NCBI RefSeq assembly: GCF_007859075.1
Contig: NZ_VOAK01000020.1
Coordinates: 124,001 to 188,000, forward strand
Reading direction: 5' to 3'
DNA length: 64,000 nucleotides
Source: Gemmobacter aquaticus
GTDB taxonomy: Bacteria; Pseudomonadota; Alphaproteobacteria; Rhodobacterales; Rhodobacteraceae
Below are positions 55,262-63,374 of the stretch, one piece after another (position 1 is the stretch's first letter; each line of letters begins with the position of its first letter). The translations under genes and the position numbers were made by a program. Below the pieces are notes generated by a model. That model was given only the letters and a program-made list of their open reading frames with translations. It ran no database searches and had not been told where the DNA came from.

Positions 55262-55920
55262 GCAGCACCTTCGAGGAAGTAGCCAAAGCCACGGCGCGTG
55301 CCGATGATGCCGGGCCCCAGCTTGCGCCTGAGCCGCGCGATGATCGCCTCCAGCGCATTGGCCTCTTTGCTGTCGTCGTCACCATAGAGATGCTCCAGCA
55401 ACTCCGTCGGCGCGACGACGCGGTCGTGATGCAGGGCGAGATAGGCAACGAGCCGGAATTCAAGCGGGGTCAGGTTGACCGGCACGCCCCGACAAGCCAC
55501 GCTCATCCGATTAAGGTCGACCGACAGATCACCCACCGCCTGCTGCGCCGCGGCCCGCCCACCGGCGCGGCGCACAAGGGCACGGGCGCGGGCCAGAAGC
55601 TCTTCCATGCGGAAGGGTTTGGGCAAATAGTCATCGGCGCCCGCGTCAATCCCCTCGACCCGTTCCTTCCAGGAACCGCGGGCCGTCAAAATCAGCACGG
55701 GAACTTCGACGCCCTCTTCCCGCCACCGTTTGAGAATGGTCAGCCCATCCAGACGCGGCAGGCCCAGATCGAGCACGATCAGGTCATAGCCCTCGGTCCC
55801 CCCCTGGAACCAGGCCTGCTCGCCATCGGCGGCCTGTTCAACGCGGAAGCCTGCAGATTGCAGCGCACGGGCGAGGTCGGCGGCGATCCGTGGGTCATCT
55901 TCGACGACAAGGGCGCGCAT
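55258..55920 (-). CDS. OmpR-family response regulator
   Basis: A 220-residue two-domain regulator. The receiver has the acidic pocket (VVEDD), phospho-acceptor Asp51 (LIVLDLGLP) and the conserved Lys in YLPKPFRMEEL. The winged-helix domain has VNLTPLEFRLVAYLALHHDRVV and EANALEAIIARLRRKLG. Its ATG shares one base with the TGA of the upstream PepSY gene (TGATG), and it overlaps the kinase. The direct repeats CCTGAC at 11-base spacing upstream (56257-56273) are a likely target. The system resembles PhoP/PmrA-type regulators. Confidence 0.93.
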   Translation of the reverse strand: MRALVVEDDPRIAADLARALQSAGFRVEQAADGEQAWFQGGTEGYDLIVLDLGLPRLDGLTILKRWREEGVEVPVLILTARGSWKERVEGIDAGADDYLPKPFRMEELLARARALVRRAGGRAAAQQAVGDLSVDLNRMSVACRGVPVNLTPLEFRLVAYLALHHDRVVAPTELLEHLYGDDDSKEANALEAIIARLRRKLGPGIIGTRRGFGYFLEGAA

Positions 55921-56234
55921 CAGTCGTCGTCTTCCTCCTCAAAATCAATGACCTCGCCTGTGCGGGCATCCAGATCCACCTCGATCAGCCGGCCATCCGG
56001 CGTCACGACATCCACCTCATAGACCCGGATGCCGTCGCTGAATTCAAGCTCTACCTCGGTCACGCGGCCGGGATGGGTTGTCTGCACCTTTTTCAGGATC
56101 TCTGCCAGCGGAAGGATCTCGCCTCGGGCGACGGCATCTTCGGCGATCTCGAAATCGGGAAGCGCGGGCTCTTGCCCGCCGACGGCAAGCGGGAAGGTGG
56201 CAAGGAGGATGGTGAGGAGGGCGATCGGTTTCAT
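55920..56234 (-). CDS. Secreted PepSY-domain protein, first gene of the TCS operon
   Basis: A 104-residue protein with a signal peptide (about residues 1-20, MKPIALLTILLATFPLAVGG) and a PepSY-type domain (ILKKVQTTHPGRVTEVELEF, then VYEVDVVTPDGRLIEVDLDA and TGEVIDFEEEDDD). PepSY proteins are periplasmic and often regulate proteases or sense at the envelope. It is translationally coupled to the regulator, so it may be part of the sensing circuit. ATG 56234 is chosen because it starts the signal peptide. Confidence 0.85.
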   Translation of the reverse strand: MKPIALLTILLATFPLAVGGQEPALPDFEIAEDAVARGEILPLAEILKKVQTTHPGRVTEVELEFSDGIRVYEVDVVTPDGRLIEVDLDARTGEVIDFEEEDDD

Positions 56235-56256
56235 GCGCCTGTCATAGCGTGTCGAA

Positions 56257-56273
56257 CCTGACAAATGCCTGAC
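56257..56273 (-). promoter_or_regulatory. OmpR-type direct repeat between the two PepSY genes
   Basis: CCTGAC-N5-CCTGAC: identical half-sites with an 11-base period, the spacing used by PhoP/OmpR-family dimers. A CTGTCAG half-site (inverted) lies further on at about 56290. The site lies between divergent PepSY promoters, suggesting autoregulation and activation of both genes. Confidence 0.55.
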
Positions 56274-56351
56274 GGGCGTACTCAGCCCCCTGTCAGCAAG
56301 GATGTGCAAAAAGCGATTCATCAGGAAACGCGTCATCGAAAGGACCACACC

Positions 56352-56597
56352 ATGAAGACCCTTATGATCGCCATGATCTGTGTTGGCGCGCTGACGTCCA
56401 CGACTGCGCTGGCGCAGACCCAGCCAAAGCTGTCGACGCAGATCGCGCAGCTTGAAGCCAAGGGCTATCGCGTCATCGAACTGGAGGCCAAGGCTGACTG
56501 GATTGAGGCCGAGGTCGCCTCGGCGGATGGCCAGCGCCACGAACTGGTCGTGGATGCCAAAACCGGCGAAATCCTGCGCAAGCAGGCAGATGACTGA
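56352..56597 (+). CDS. Second secreted PepSY-domain protein
   Basis: An 81-residue protein with a signal peptide MKTLMIAMICVGALTSTTALA, cleaved after about residue 21, and one PepSY domain (QIAQLEAKGYRVIELEAKAD, IEAEVASADGQRHELVVDA, TGEILRKQADD). It is divergent from the PepSY-regulator-kinase operon and shares the CCTGAC-repeat region with it, so it is a likely regulon member. ATG 56352 is the start of the signal peptide. Confidence 0.85.
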   Translation: MKTLMIAMICVGALTSTTALAQTQPKLSTQIAQLEAKGYRVIELEAKADWIEAEVASADGQRHELVVDAKTGEILRKQADD

Positions 56598-56709
56598 ACC
56601 CTGACGGGGCCCGATCGATCACTACGACTGGGCCCCGACTATCCCCATATCAAGGACAGGCCCGCAGAATGGGCTGCCATGATGATACCGAACGAAGGAG
56701 ATATGAAGA

Positions 56710-57318
56710 ATGGCGCGTAAAACCGGAAACGCAGGTCCCAATACGATCAACGGCACGTCTAGCAACGACTGGCTCTATGGCCTTGCTGGCAACGACACCC
56801 TCTTTGGTCGCGATGGAAATGATGACCTGGAGGGCGGCGACGACAATGACGAGCTGCGCGGTGGTAACGGCTCGGACGAGTTGGAGGGTGGCCGTGGCAA
56901 TGACCTGCTCTTCGGGGACGCCGGCAATGACGATCTGGAGGGTGACGCTGGTAATGACCGACTGTTCGGTGGTGCCGGCAACGACAGCCTTGAGGGCGGG
57001 ACGGGCGATGATCGGCTGAATGGCGGCATTGGGCGCGACTGGCTGGAAGGTGAGCGGGGCAATGATACACTGACCGGTGGCAAGGGCGCGGATGTCTTTG
57101 AATTCGAGCGCGGCGATGGGCGTGACCTTGTCACCGACTTTCAGAACGGGATTGACCGCCTGAAGTTCGACGATTTCAGCCGGGCACAGGTGCAGGCGGT
57201 GCTCGACAGCGCCCGGCAGTCGGGTGACGACGTGATCCTGCGTCTGTCGGCTGACACGACGGTAAGGATCGAAAACATCAACCCTTCGCAATTGACGATC
57301 GACGACTTCATTATCTGA
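56710..57318 (+). CDS. RTX calcium-binding repeat protein
   Basis: A 202-residue protein made mostly of RTX nonapeptides (G-x-[AG]-G-N-D-x-[LI]-x), running from about residue 12 to 125, about twelve repeats, which form a calcium-filled beta-roll. It has no N-terminal signal peptide, and its end (NPSQLTIDDFII) and the module RDLVTDFQNGIDRLKF match the end of the RTX protein at 47446. Secretion by a type I exporter encoded elsewhere is expected. AAGGAG lies nine bases before the ATG. Function otherwise unknown. Confidence 0.85.
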   Translation: MARKTGNAGPNTINGTSSNDWLYGLAGNDTLFGRDGNDDLEGGDDNDELRGGNGSDELEGGRGNDLLFGDAGNDDLEGDAGNDRLFGGAGNDSLEGGTGDDRLNGGIGRDWLEGERGNDTLTGGKGADVFEFERGDGRDLVTDFQNGIDRLKFDDFSRAQVQAVLDSARQSGDDVILRLSADTTVRIENINPSQLTIDDFII

Positions 57319-57390
57319 TCACGTCTCGTCTGCTTGGGGGCGGTTGGCGCATTCGCGCGGGCCGCCCCTTGCTCTTGCCCGGTTGAGCTT

Positions 57391-58215
57391 TCAGCGCGCC
57401 GCGCGGCCGGGGTGGCCTGCCTGACGCCAAAGGAAGGCGAGGATGAACGCCGCCGACAGCAGAAGGATGATCGTCGGCGCAGGCGCACTGTCGATCCAGA
57501 ACGAAAGATAGACGCCCCCCAGCATCGCCGCGAGTGTCACGCCAACCGCAACTGCCATCATGCTGCGAAACTCGCGCGTCAGCAGAAATGCGATGGCGCC
57601 CGGTGCGATCAAAAGGCCAATGGCAAGGATCAGCCCGACGGCCTTGAGCGTGGCCACAATGGTCAGCGAGATCAGCGCCAGAAGCCCGTAGTGCAGCCAG
57701 CCCACACGCAACCCGATCGTGCGGGCCTGTGCCGCATCAAAGGCATGCAGCAGCAGATCCTTCCATTTCGTCAGCAGGACCAGCGTCACGCCGAGGGCCA
57801 CGACCGCCGCTGTCCACAGATCCTCCGGACCGACACCCAGCATGTTTCCAAAGAGGATGTGATCCAGGTGCACGTCGGTTTCGATCTTGGTGTAGAGCAC
57901 CATCCCAAGGCCGAACATGCCGGAAAAGACGATGCCCATCACGGTGTCCTGCTTGATGCGGCTGTTCTCTTTCAGAAAGCCCACGGCAAGCGCGCAGAAC
58001 ATCCCGGCGGCAAAGGCCCCGACGATCAGGGGCAGGTTCAGCACATAGGCCAGAACGATGCCCGGCAAGGTGGCATGGCTGATCGCATCGCCCATCAGCG
58101 ACCAGCCCTTCAGAACCAGAAAGCAGGACAGAAGGGCGGTCGGCGGGGCAAGGAATGCCGCGACCAGAAAGGCATTCTGCATGAATGGAAACTGGAACGG
58201 AGTAAGCCAGTCCAT
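57391..58215 (-). CDS. sitD: Manganese/iron ABC transporter permease SitD
   Basis: A 274-residue ABC-3 family permease with about eight helices (FLVLKGWSLMGDAISHATLPG is the conserved N-terminal block). It pairs with the permease encoded just before it and the ATPase SitB. Its ATG shares a base with the TGA of sitC (TGATG). It is the last gene of the sitABCD operon. Substrate Mn2+ (and possibly Fe2+) follows from family and the mur gene next door. Confidence 0.92.
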   Translation of the reverse strand: MDWLTPFQFPFMQNAFLVAAFLAPPTALLSCFLVLKGWSLMGDAISHATLPGIVLAYVLNLPLIVGAFAAGMFCALAVGFLKENSRIKQDTVMGIVFSGMFGLGMVLYTKIETDVHLDHILFGNMLGVGPEDLWTAAVVALGVTLVLLTKWKDLLLHAFDAAQARTIGLRVGWLHYGLLALISLTIVATLKAVGLILAIGLLIAPGAIAFLLTREFRSMMAVAVGVTLAAMLGGVYLSFWIDSAPAPTIILLLSAAFILAFLWRQAGHPGRAAR

Positions 58216-59069
58216 CAAGCCACCTCTGCCGGTTCGGCTGCGCGGCGTCGGGCGGCAAGCATGCCATGTTTGGGCGCAAAGACGAAGGCCAGCAGGAAGA
58301 TCGCCGTTTGCAGGCAGATGATGATCCCGCCCGTTGCCCCGTCGAGGAAGTAGCTGAGATAGGCCCCGATCAGGCTGGTGCTGGCCCCGATCGCGACGGA
58401 CAAGACCAGAAGGCGCGGAAAGCGGTCGGTCAGCAGATAGGCCGTGGCGCCCGGCGTCACGACCATGGCGATGACCAGAAACGCCCCCACCGTCTGCAGC
58501 GCCGCCACGCAAGAGGCCGAGAGCAGCACGAAGAACATAAGCCGCAGCCGCTCGGGCCGCAGCCCGATGGAGCGCGCGTGGTTCTCGTCAAAGAAGGCGG
58601 CCATCAGGTCTTTCCACTTGGCCAGAAGCACCGCCATCGACACGAAGCCGATAATGGCCAGTTGCAGCGTATCGGCGGGCGAGATCGCAAGGATGTTGCC
58701 GAGAATAATCGTCTTCACATCAACCGGCGTGGGCGAGACCGAGATCATGAAGAGCCCCAACCCGAAGAACGAGGTGAAGATGATGCCGATGATCGTGTCC
58801 TCTTTCAGCCCGGTGCGCTGGTTCAGAAACAGCATCGCCCCCGCCGCCAGCCCGCCAGAGAGAAAGGCGCCAAGCGCAAAGGGCAGACCCAGCATATAGG
58901 CCCCGGCCACCCCCGGCACGATGGCATGGCTCAGCGCGTCGCCGATCAGCGACCAGCCCTTGAGCATCAGATAGGCCGACAGAAAGGCGCACACCCCGCC
59001 GACCAGCGCCGAAACCCACATCGCATTGGTCATGTAGCCATAGGCGAAAGGTTCGAGCAGAACTCTCAT
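58215..59069 (-). CDS. sitC: Manganese/iron ABC transporter permease SitC
   Basis: A 284-residue ABC-3 family permease. The block [28 protein letters not shown] is the same conserved motif as in SitD, and both are homologous. It overlaps the ATPase gene by four bases and sitD by one base. Together the two permeases form the membrane channel. Confidence 0.92.
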   Translation of the reverse strand: MRVLLEPFAYGYMTNAMWVSALVGGVCAFLSAYLMLKGWSLIGDALSHAIVPGVAGAYMLGLPFALGAFLSGGLAAGAMLFLNQRTGLKEDTIIGIIFTSFFGLGLFMISVSPTPVDVKTIILGNILAISPADTLQLAIIGFVSMAVLLAKWKDLMAAFFDENHARSIGLRPERLRLMFFVLLSASCVAALQTVGAFLVIAMVVTPGATAYLLTDRFPRLLVLSVAIGASTSLIGAYLSYFLDGATGGIIICLQTAIFLLAFVFAPKHGMLAARRRAAEPAEVA

Positions 59070-59947
59070 GCCTCGCCCCCCTTGGTGCGGGTGCGGTCGT
59101 CGTAAATCACCATTGGCCGCTCGTCGTCGGTCAGGATTGTGACGGCGCGCGCGTCCTCGTCATCATGCAGGTCCGGCCCGCCGAGGACGAAATGGCGCAG
59201 CACGCCGCCAAAGGCGCGCTCAAGGTTCTCGCGGGTGAAAGTGGTCGCGGTGGGGCCATAGTTCAGCACGGTTCCCTTGACGAGGACCGCCTGATCGCAG
59301 AACTCGGGCACCGATCCGAGGTTGTGGGTCGAGACCAGCATCACCCGGCCTTCGTCGCGCAACTCTTTCAAAAGCGTAATGATCGCCTCCTCGGTCTGCA
59401 CATCGACGCCGGTAAAGGGCTCGTCCAGCAGGATCACCTGCCCATCCTGCGCCAGCGCGCGGGCAAGAAACACGCGCTTCCTTTGCCCGCCCGACAATTC
59501 ACCGATCTGGCGTTTGCGATAGTCCGACATGCCGACGCGGGCGAGCGCCGCTGCGACCGCCGCGTGATCTGCGGGACGCGGAATGCGCAGAAAGCCCATG
59601 CGGCCATAGCGGCCCATCATCACCACATCCTCGACAAGGACGGGGAAGGACCAGTCCACCTCTTCTGCTTGCGGCACATAGGCCACGATCCCTTCGCGCA
59701 GGGCGGTGCGCACGTCGCGCCCCATGACCGAGATCCGGCCCGAGGCCACCGGCACAAAGCCCATGATCGCCTTGAAAAGCGTGGATTTCCCCGCGCCGTT
59801 CACGCCGACCAGTGCAGCGATGCTGCCCTTGGGTACCGCAAAACTTGCGTCGCGCAGCGCAGTCAATCCGTTGCGGTAGGTAACATTGACGCCGGCGGCG
59901 CTGATGCCCGCGCGCGTGGTGTCATCAGGGGCAAGCCGTTCGGACAT
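59066..59947 (-). CDS. sitB: Manganese/iron ABC transporter ATPase SitB
   Basis: A 293-residue ABC ATPase. Walker [14 protein letters not shown] (about residues 48-60), the Q-loop in [13 protein letters not shown], the signature [15 protein letters not shown], Walker [13 protein letters not shown] and the H-loop in [10 protein letters not shown] are all present. The C-terminal extension after about 245 is longer than in many SitB. It sits four bases after sitA. Confidence 0.94.
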   Translation of the reverse strand: MSERLAPDDTTRAGISAAGVNVTYRNGLTALRDASFAVPKGSIAALVGVNGAGKSTLFKAIMGFVPVASGRISVMGRDVRTALREGIVAYVPQAEEVDWSFPVLVEDVVMMGRYGRMGFLRIPRPADHAAVAAALARVGMSDYRKRQIGELSGGQRKRVFLARALAQDGQVILLDEPFTGVDVQTEEAIITLLKELRDEGRVMLVSTHNLGSVPEFCDQAVLVKGTVLNYGPTATTFTRENLERAFGGVLRHFVLGGPDLHDDEDARAVTILTDDERPMVIYDDRTRTKGGEA

Positions 59948-59951
59948 GATC

Positions 59952-60839
59952 TCAGTTCCCGGCAGCGGCGGTCAGGCCGCGGGTCACGGTTTCGGTGGTT
60001 ACCCGCAAAAGGTCGAGATAGGTCGGCACCGGGCCTTCGGGTTCGGACAGGCTGTCGACATAGAGCACCCCGCCAAAGGCGGCGCCGGTCTCTCGGGCCA
60101 CCTGTTCGGCCGGGTCGGTGTTGACGGTGCTTTCGCAGAATACGACCGGAATTGCGTTCTCGCGCACGGTATCGATCACCCGGCGCACCTGCTGCGGCGT
60201 GCCGGTCTGATCGGCGTTGATCGGCCAGAGATAGGCCTCGCGCAGGCCAAGATCGCGGGCGAGGTAGCTGAATGCACCCTCGCATGTGACCAGCCAGCGC
60301 TTGTCCTCGGGCACGGTTGCGATGGCAGCCTGCAAGGGGGCCAGCGTATCGGCGAGCTTCGCCTTGTAGGCGGCGGCATTGGCCTTGTAGGCCTCGGCAT
60401 TTTTGGGGTCGGCCGCGACCAGGGCGGCTGCGATGTTGTCGACATAGATCTGCGCCGAGGTGGGCGACATCCAGGCATGCGGATTGGGCTTGCCCTCATA
60501 GGCGCCTTCGCGGATCGGCATGGGGTCAACCCCGTCGGACAGCGTCGCCGAGGGGACGTCGCCCAGATTTGACAGGAACTGTTCAAACCAGCGTTCAAGG
60601 TTCAGCCCGTTCCACAGGATCAGGTCTGCATCCTGCGCCGAAACCAGATCGCGCGGGGTTGGCTCATAGCCATGGATTTCTGCCCCGGGTTTCGTGACCG
60701 ACACCACCGTTGCATGCTCGCCCGCCACGTTGCGGGCCATATCTGCGATGACGGTAAAGGTCGTGACCACCTTGATTTCGTCTGCCCATGCGGGAAAGGC
60801 GGCAAGCCCGGCCAGCAGGGCAAGAAGGGACGTGCGCAT
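59952..60839 (-). CDS. sitA: Manganese/iron-binding periplasmic protein SitA
   Basis: A 295-residue cluster A-I (ZnuA/SitA-type) solute-binding protein. A signal peptide of about 19 residues (ends AFPAWA) directs it to the periplasm. Metal ligands are expected in [24 protein letters not shown], and the later [12 protein letters not shown]. No long histidine-rich loop is present, which favours Mn/Fe over Zn. ATG 60839 is chosen as the start of the signal peptide. Divergent from mur, with a Fur-like box between. Confidence 0.93.
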   Translation of the reverse strand: MRTSLLALLAGLAAFPAWADEIKVVTTFTVIADMARNVAGEHATVVSVTKPGAEIHGYEPTPRDLVSAQDADLILWNGLNLERWFEQFLSNLGDVPSATLSDGVDPMPIREGAYEGKPNPHAWMSPTSAQIYVDNIAAALVAADPKNAEAYKANAAAYKAKLADTLAPLQAAIATVPEDKRWLVTCEGAFSYLARDLGLREAYLWPINADQTGTPQQVRRVIDTVRENAIPVVFCESTVNTDPAEQVARETGAAFGGVLYVDSLSEPEGPVPTYLDLLRVTTETVTRGLTAAAGN

Positions 60840-60864
60840 GAATCCTCCTGCATCTGTCGTATGT

Positions 60865-60883
60865 GATAATGAGAGCGATTCTC
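60865..60883. promoter_or_regulatory. Fur/Mur-type box between sitA and mur
   Basis: GATAATGAGAGCGATTCTC matches the classic 19-base Fur consensus (GATAATGATAATCATTATC) at 14 of 19 positions. It starts 26 bases from the sitA ATG and would block sitABCD when the metal-loaded repressor binds. Confidence 0.6.
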
Positions 60884-60952
60884 GATAAGTCAAGGGATCT
60901 GAGACTCATTCGCAACTTGAGCCCTGTCGATTGGCGCATTAGGATTGCTCCC

Positions 60953-61378
60953 ATGTCGGATGAATCTGATCCCATCGAAGCCGGTTTGCGCACGGAAGGT
61001 GTGCGTGTGACGCGTCAGCGTCTGGCGATCCTGCATGTCCTGCGTGAGGCGACGGACCATCCCCGCGCCGAGGATATTCTGGCGCGCGCCAAGGAGCAGG
61101 ACCCAAGTGTGTCTCAGGCGACGGTCTATCGCACGCTCTCGGTGCTGGAAAAGGCAGGCACCGTGCTGCGCAATGAATTCGACGGGGCAGGGGCGCGCTA
61201 TGAACTGGCCGAGGGTGGGCACCACGACCATCTGATCGACCTTGATACCGGCGCGGTGATCGAGTTCCATTCCGACAAAATCGAACGCCTGCAGGCCGAG
61301 ATCGCCGCCGAATTGGGCTATGAGATCGAGTGGCACCGGCTGGAGCTTTACGGCCGCAAAAGCGGCCGGCGGCGCTAA
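60953..61378 (+). CDS. mur: Fur-family manganese uptake regulator Mur
   Basis: A 141-residue Fur-type repressor. The winged helix (RVTRQRLAILHVL to VSQATVYRTLSVLEKAG, about residues 18-69) is followed by the dimer/metal domain with the GHHDHLIDLDTG histidines (90-93). It lacks the CxxC zinc pairs of E. coli Fur, as is usual in the alphaproteobacterial Mur group that responds to Mn2+. Adjacency to sitABCD and the box between them supports the Mur rather than the Fur name. ATG 60953 is chosen. Its last codon overlaps the convergent amidohydrolase stop by four bases. Confidence 0.85.
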   Translation: MSDESDPIEAGLRTEGVRVTRQRLAILHVLREATDHPRAEDILARAKEQDPSVSQATVYRTLSVLEKAGTVLRNEFDGAGARYELAEGGHHDHLIDLDTGAVIEFHSDKIERLQAEIAAELGYEIEWHRLELYGRKSGRRR

Positions 61379-62202
61379 AGCGCATAGAACGTCCGCGCCG
61401 CGCCGCTGAAGATGCGATCTTGCGCGGGGGCGGGCAGGTGAGCGAGCAGTTCGCGGCTTGCGGTCACCCAGGCATCATAGTCACTCGCCAGATTGACCAC
61501 CGGCCAGTCGCTGCCCCACATCAGGCGGTCAGGGCCAAAGGCGTCGATCACCACCCGCGCAAAGGGGCGCAGATCGTCGATATGCCAGTCGGGGCCGATC
61601 TCGGTGATCATCCCCGACAGTTTGCACCAGACATTTGGCAGCGCCGACAACCGCTGCATACCCCTGATCCAGTCCGGATCGGGGGCCTGCCGCTGGCCCA
61701 TTCGGGGTTTCGCCACATGGTCAATCACGATTGGCAGCGATGGATGCCTCAGGGCAAGGGTCTCTGTGGCCCGCAGGTGGCGGGGCTGGATCAGCGCGTC
61801 GAAACGCAGCCCAACCTGCGCCATATGCGCAAGCACCGGCGCGACCGAGGGGCGCAGGATCCAGTCGGTATCCTCGATGCCCTGCAGCATGGGCCTTAGA
61901 CCCTTCAGCCAGCGATCCTCGCGCAGCCGGTCGATGGTGCCAATGGCGTCAGGGGCTGAAAGGTCAACCCAGCCGACCACGCCTGCCACGAAGGCCTCGG
62001 TCGCCGCGATGTTCAGCAGAAACTCGGTCTCGGCCACCGAGTCGGTCGCCTGAACCAGAACGGTCTGCGCGATGCCGTGCCGTTTTAGCAGGCCGCGCAG
62101 GTCATCGGGCGCGAAGTCCCGGTTGATTGGCGCAACCGACGGATTTGGCCAGGCATAGTCGCCCCGGCCAAGTCGCCAGAAATGCTGATGGGAATCGATC
62201 AT
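61375..62202 (-). CDS. Amidohydrolase, L-fuconolactonase-like
   Basis: A 275-residue metal-dependent hydrolase of the amidohydrolase 2 family. MIDSHQHFWRLGRGDYAWPN at the start holds the H-x-H metal site; VDLSAPDA, HPSLPIVIDHVAKPRM and MWGSDWPVVNL (catalytic Asp) follow. Close relatives open L-fucono-, L-rhamnono- or 4-sulfomuconolactones. It is downstream of a GntR regulator gene and near a sugar ABC transporter, so a sugar-lactone role is likely. ATG 62202 is chosen over a start five codons upstream. Confidence 0.85.
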   Translation of the reverse strand: MIDSHQHFWRLGRGDYAWPNPSVAPINRDFAPDDLRGLLKRHGIAQTVLVQATDSVAETEFLLNIAATEAFVAGVVGWVDLSAPDAIGTIDRLREDRWLKGLRPMLQGIEDTDWILRPSVAPVLAHMAQVGLRFDALIQPRHLRATETLALRHPSLPIVIDHVAKPRMGQRQAPDPDWIRGMQRLSALPNVWCKLSGMITEIGPDWHIDDLRPFARVVIDAFGPDRLMWGSDWPVVNLASDYDAWVTASRELLAHLPAPAQDRIFSGAARTFYAL

Positions 62203-62285
62203 CCGGCAGCCTCGCATGGCGTTTGTATCTAATCATTAAAGACCTACGCGCTGGTCAACCTGCCTGTCAACTGATCCCGCCCGGT

Positions 62286-63188
62286 TCAGACCAGCCGGTT
62301 GACGCGCAAGGAGGCGAGCAGCGTCTCTTTCGACGTGGCCAGATGCTCACGCACGGCCCTTTCCGCAGCCATTGGATCGCGGGAGCGCAGCGCGTCGATG
62401 ATCGCCCTGTGTTCGCCGATGGCGGCTTCGTTCCGATGGCGCTCAAGCTGCTTGTCCCATTGGTAATGGTAGTGGAAAATCAGCGAGATGACTTTCTGGA
62501 AGTCCTCGACAAAGCGGTTCTTGACCACCCCGTTGATCGTCGCATGAAACCGTTCGTCCAGGCTTGAGAAATCGCGGAAGTCGGTCTCGATCCGGCCCAG
62601 CAGGTCAAGATGGTCGCGCTCCAGCGCGTCGAGTGCGGCCCAGATCGGATGCCCCTCGGGCAGTCCGACGACGGTGCGCGCGGCGTTCACTTCCAGAAGC
62701 AGCCGAAAGTCCGAAAGTTCTACCGCATAGTCGGCGGTAAAGCCCAGCAGGCTCCAGCCTCCGCGCGGGCGGCGCTCGACCAGCCCGAACTGGCCAAGCC
62801 CGGCCAGAAACTCTTGCAACATATGAGGTGGGACCGAAAACCGCCGTGCAAGTTGGGTCACGTTCAGCGGCGTGTCCGCGGGCACGTCGAAGCGCAAGAC
62901 CCAGTCGAGGAACCGCCCTTCAAGCTCGCGCAGTGAGATGTAGTCGTCGCGTTCCGGCACGCGATCGGCCTCGCGCGGTGTGCGCAGCAGGGTTTTTTGC
63001 CGCCCCTCCAGTTGCACCAACCCTTCTTCTGACAGCCGTTTCAGGATCGCGCGCACCACCGTACGGCTGACTTTCAGCGTCTCGGCCAGTTTCAGTTCCG
63101 ATGGCAGCGCGGCGTCAATCGCAAGGGGGGCCAGCAGGTCAAGCGTCTGGTTATATGCGCTGCGAAATCGGGTGTCGGTGCGTGCCAT
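62286..63188 (-). CDS. GntR-family regulator with two winged-helix domains and FCD
   Basis: A 300-residue regulator, longer than the normal FadR-type of about 235. The first DNA-binding domain (about residues 8-70) has LPSELKLAETLKVSRTVVRA and LSEEGLVQL. A second winged-helix-like part (about 90-148) has TPLNVTQLARRFSVPPHMLQ and GLVERRPRGGWSLLGF. The FCD ligand domain (about 150-290) carries the metal histidines in LDERFHATI, EHRAIIDAL and VREHL. It is divergent from the sugar transporter and precedes the lactonase-like gene, so it probably controls both. Confidence 0.85.
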   Translation of the reverse strand: MARTDTRFRSAYNQTLDLLAPLAIDAALPSELKLAETLKVSRTVVRAILKRLSEEGLVQLEGRQKTLLRTPREADRVPERDDYISLRELEGRFLDWVLRFDVPADTPLNVTQLARRFSVPPHMLQEFLAGLGQFGLVERRPRGGWSLLGFTADYAVELSDFRLLLEVNAARTVVGLPEGHPIWAALDALERDHLDLLGRIETDFRDFSSLDERFHATINGVVKNRFVEDFQKVISLIFHYHYQWDKQLERHRNEAAIGEHRAIIDALRSRDPMAAERAVREHLATSKETLLASLRVNRLV

Positions 63189-63370
63189 GGTCGCGGACCT
63201 GTTCTTTGTGTTGAACGCATAAAAAACAATTTACAGTGCCGCATCCGCATGTCTAGTGTTCTTTATGATAAAAGCCATAACGCGACGGGAGGCGCTGGAA
63301 TGGTTGACGCAAAGCCCTGCGGCGCCCTTCGGCGCGGCGGTCCGTTGCTGGCCGTCGAAATGAGGCCCGA
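63189..63370. promoter_or_regulatory. Divergent promoter region of gntR and the sugar ABC operon
   Basis: 182 bases. AT-rich stretches (around 63217-63237 and 63260-63280) can serve promoters in both directions. No perfect operator dyad could be assigned. A 24-codon open frame with its own ribosome site lies at 63300-63374. Confidence 0.5.
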
Positions 63371-63374
63371 ATGA
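63300..63374 (+). CDS. Possible leader peptide, coupled to the ABC ATPase gene
   Basis: A 24-residue frame ([14 protein letters not shown]...MRPE) with GGGAGG eight bases before its ATG. Its TGA overlaps the ATG of the transporter gene (ATGA). Ribosomes finishing here could restart at the transporter. No conservation data are available, so it may be chance. Confidence 0.35.
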   Translation: MVDAKPCGALRRGGPLLAVEMRPE

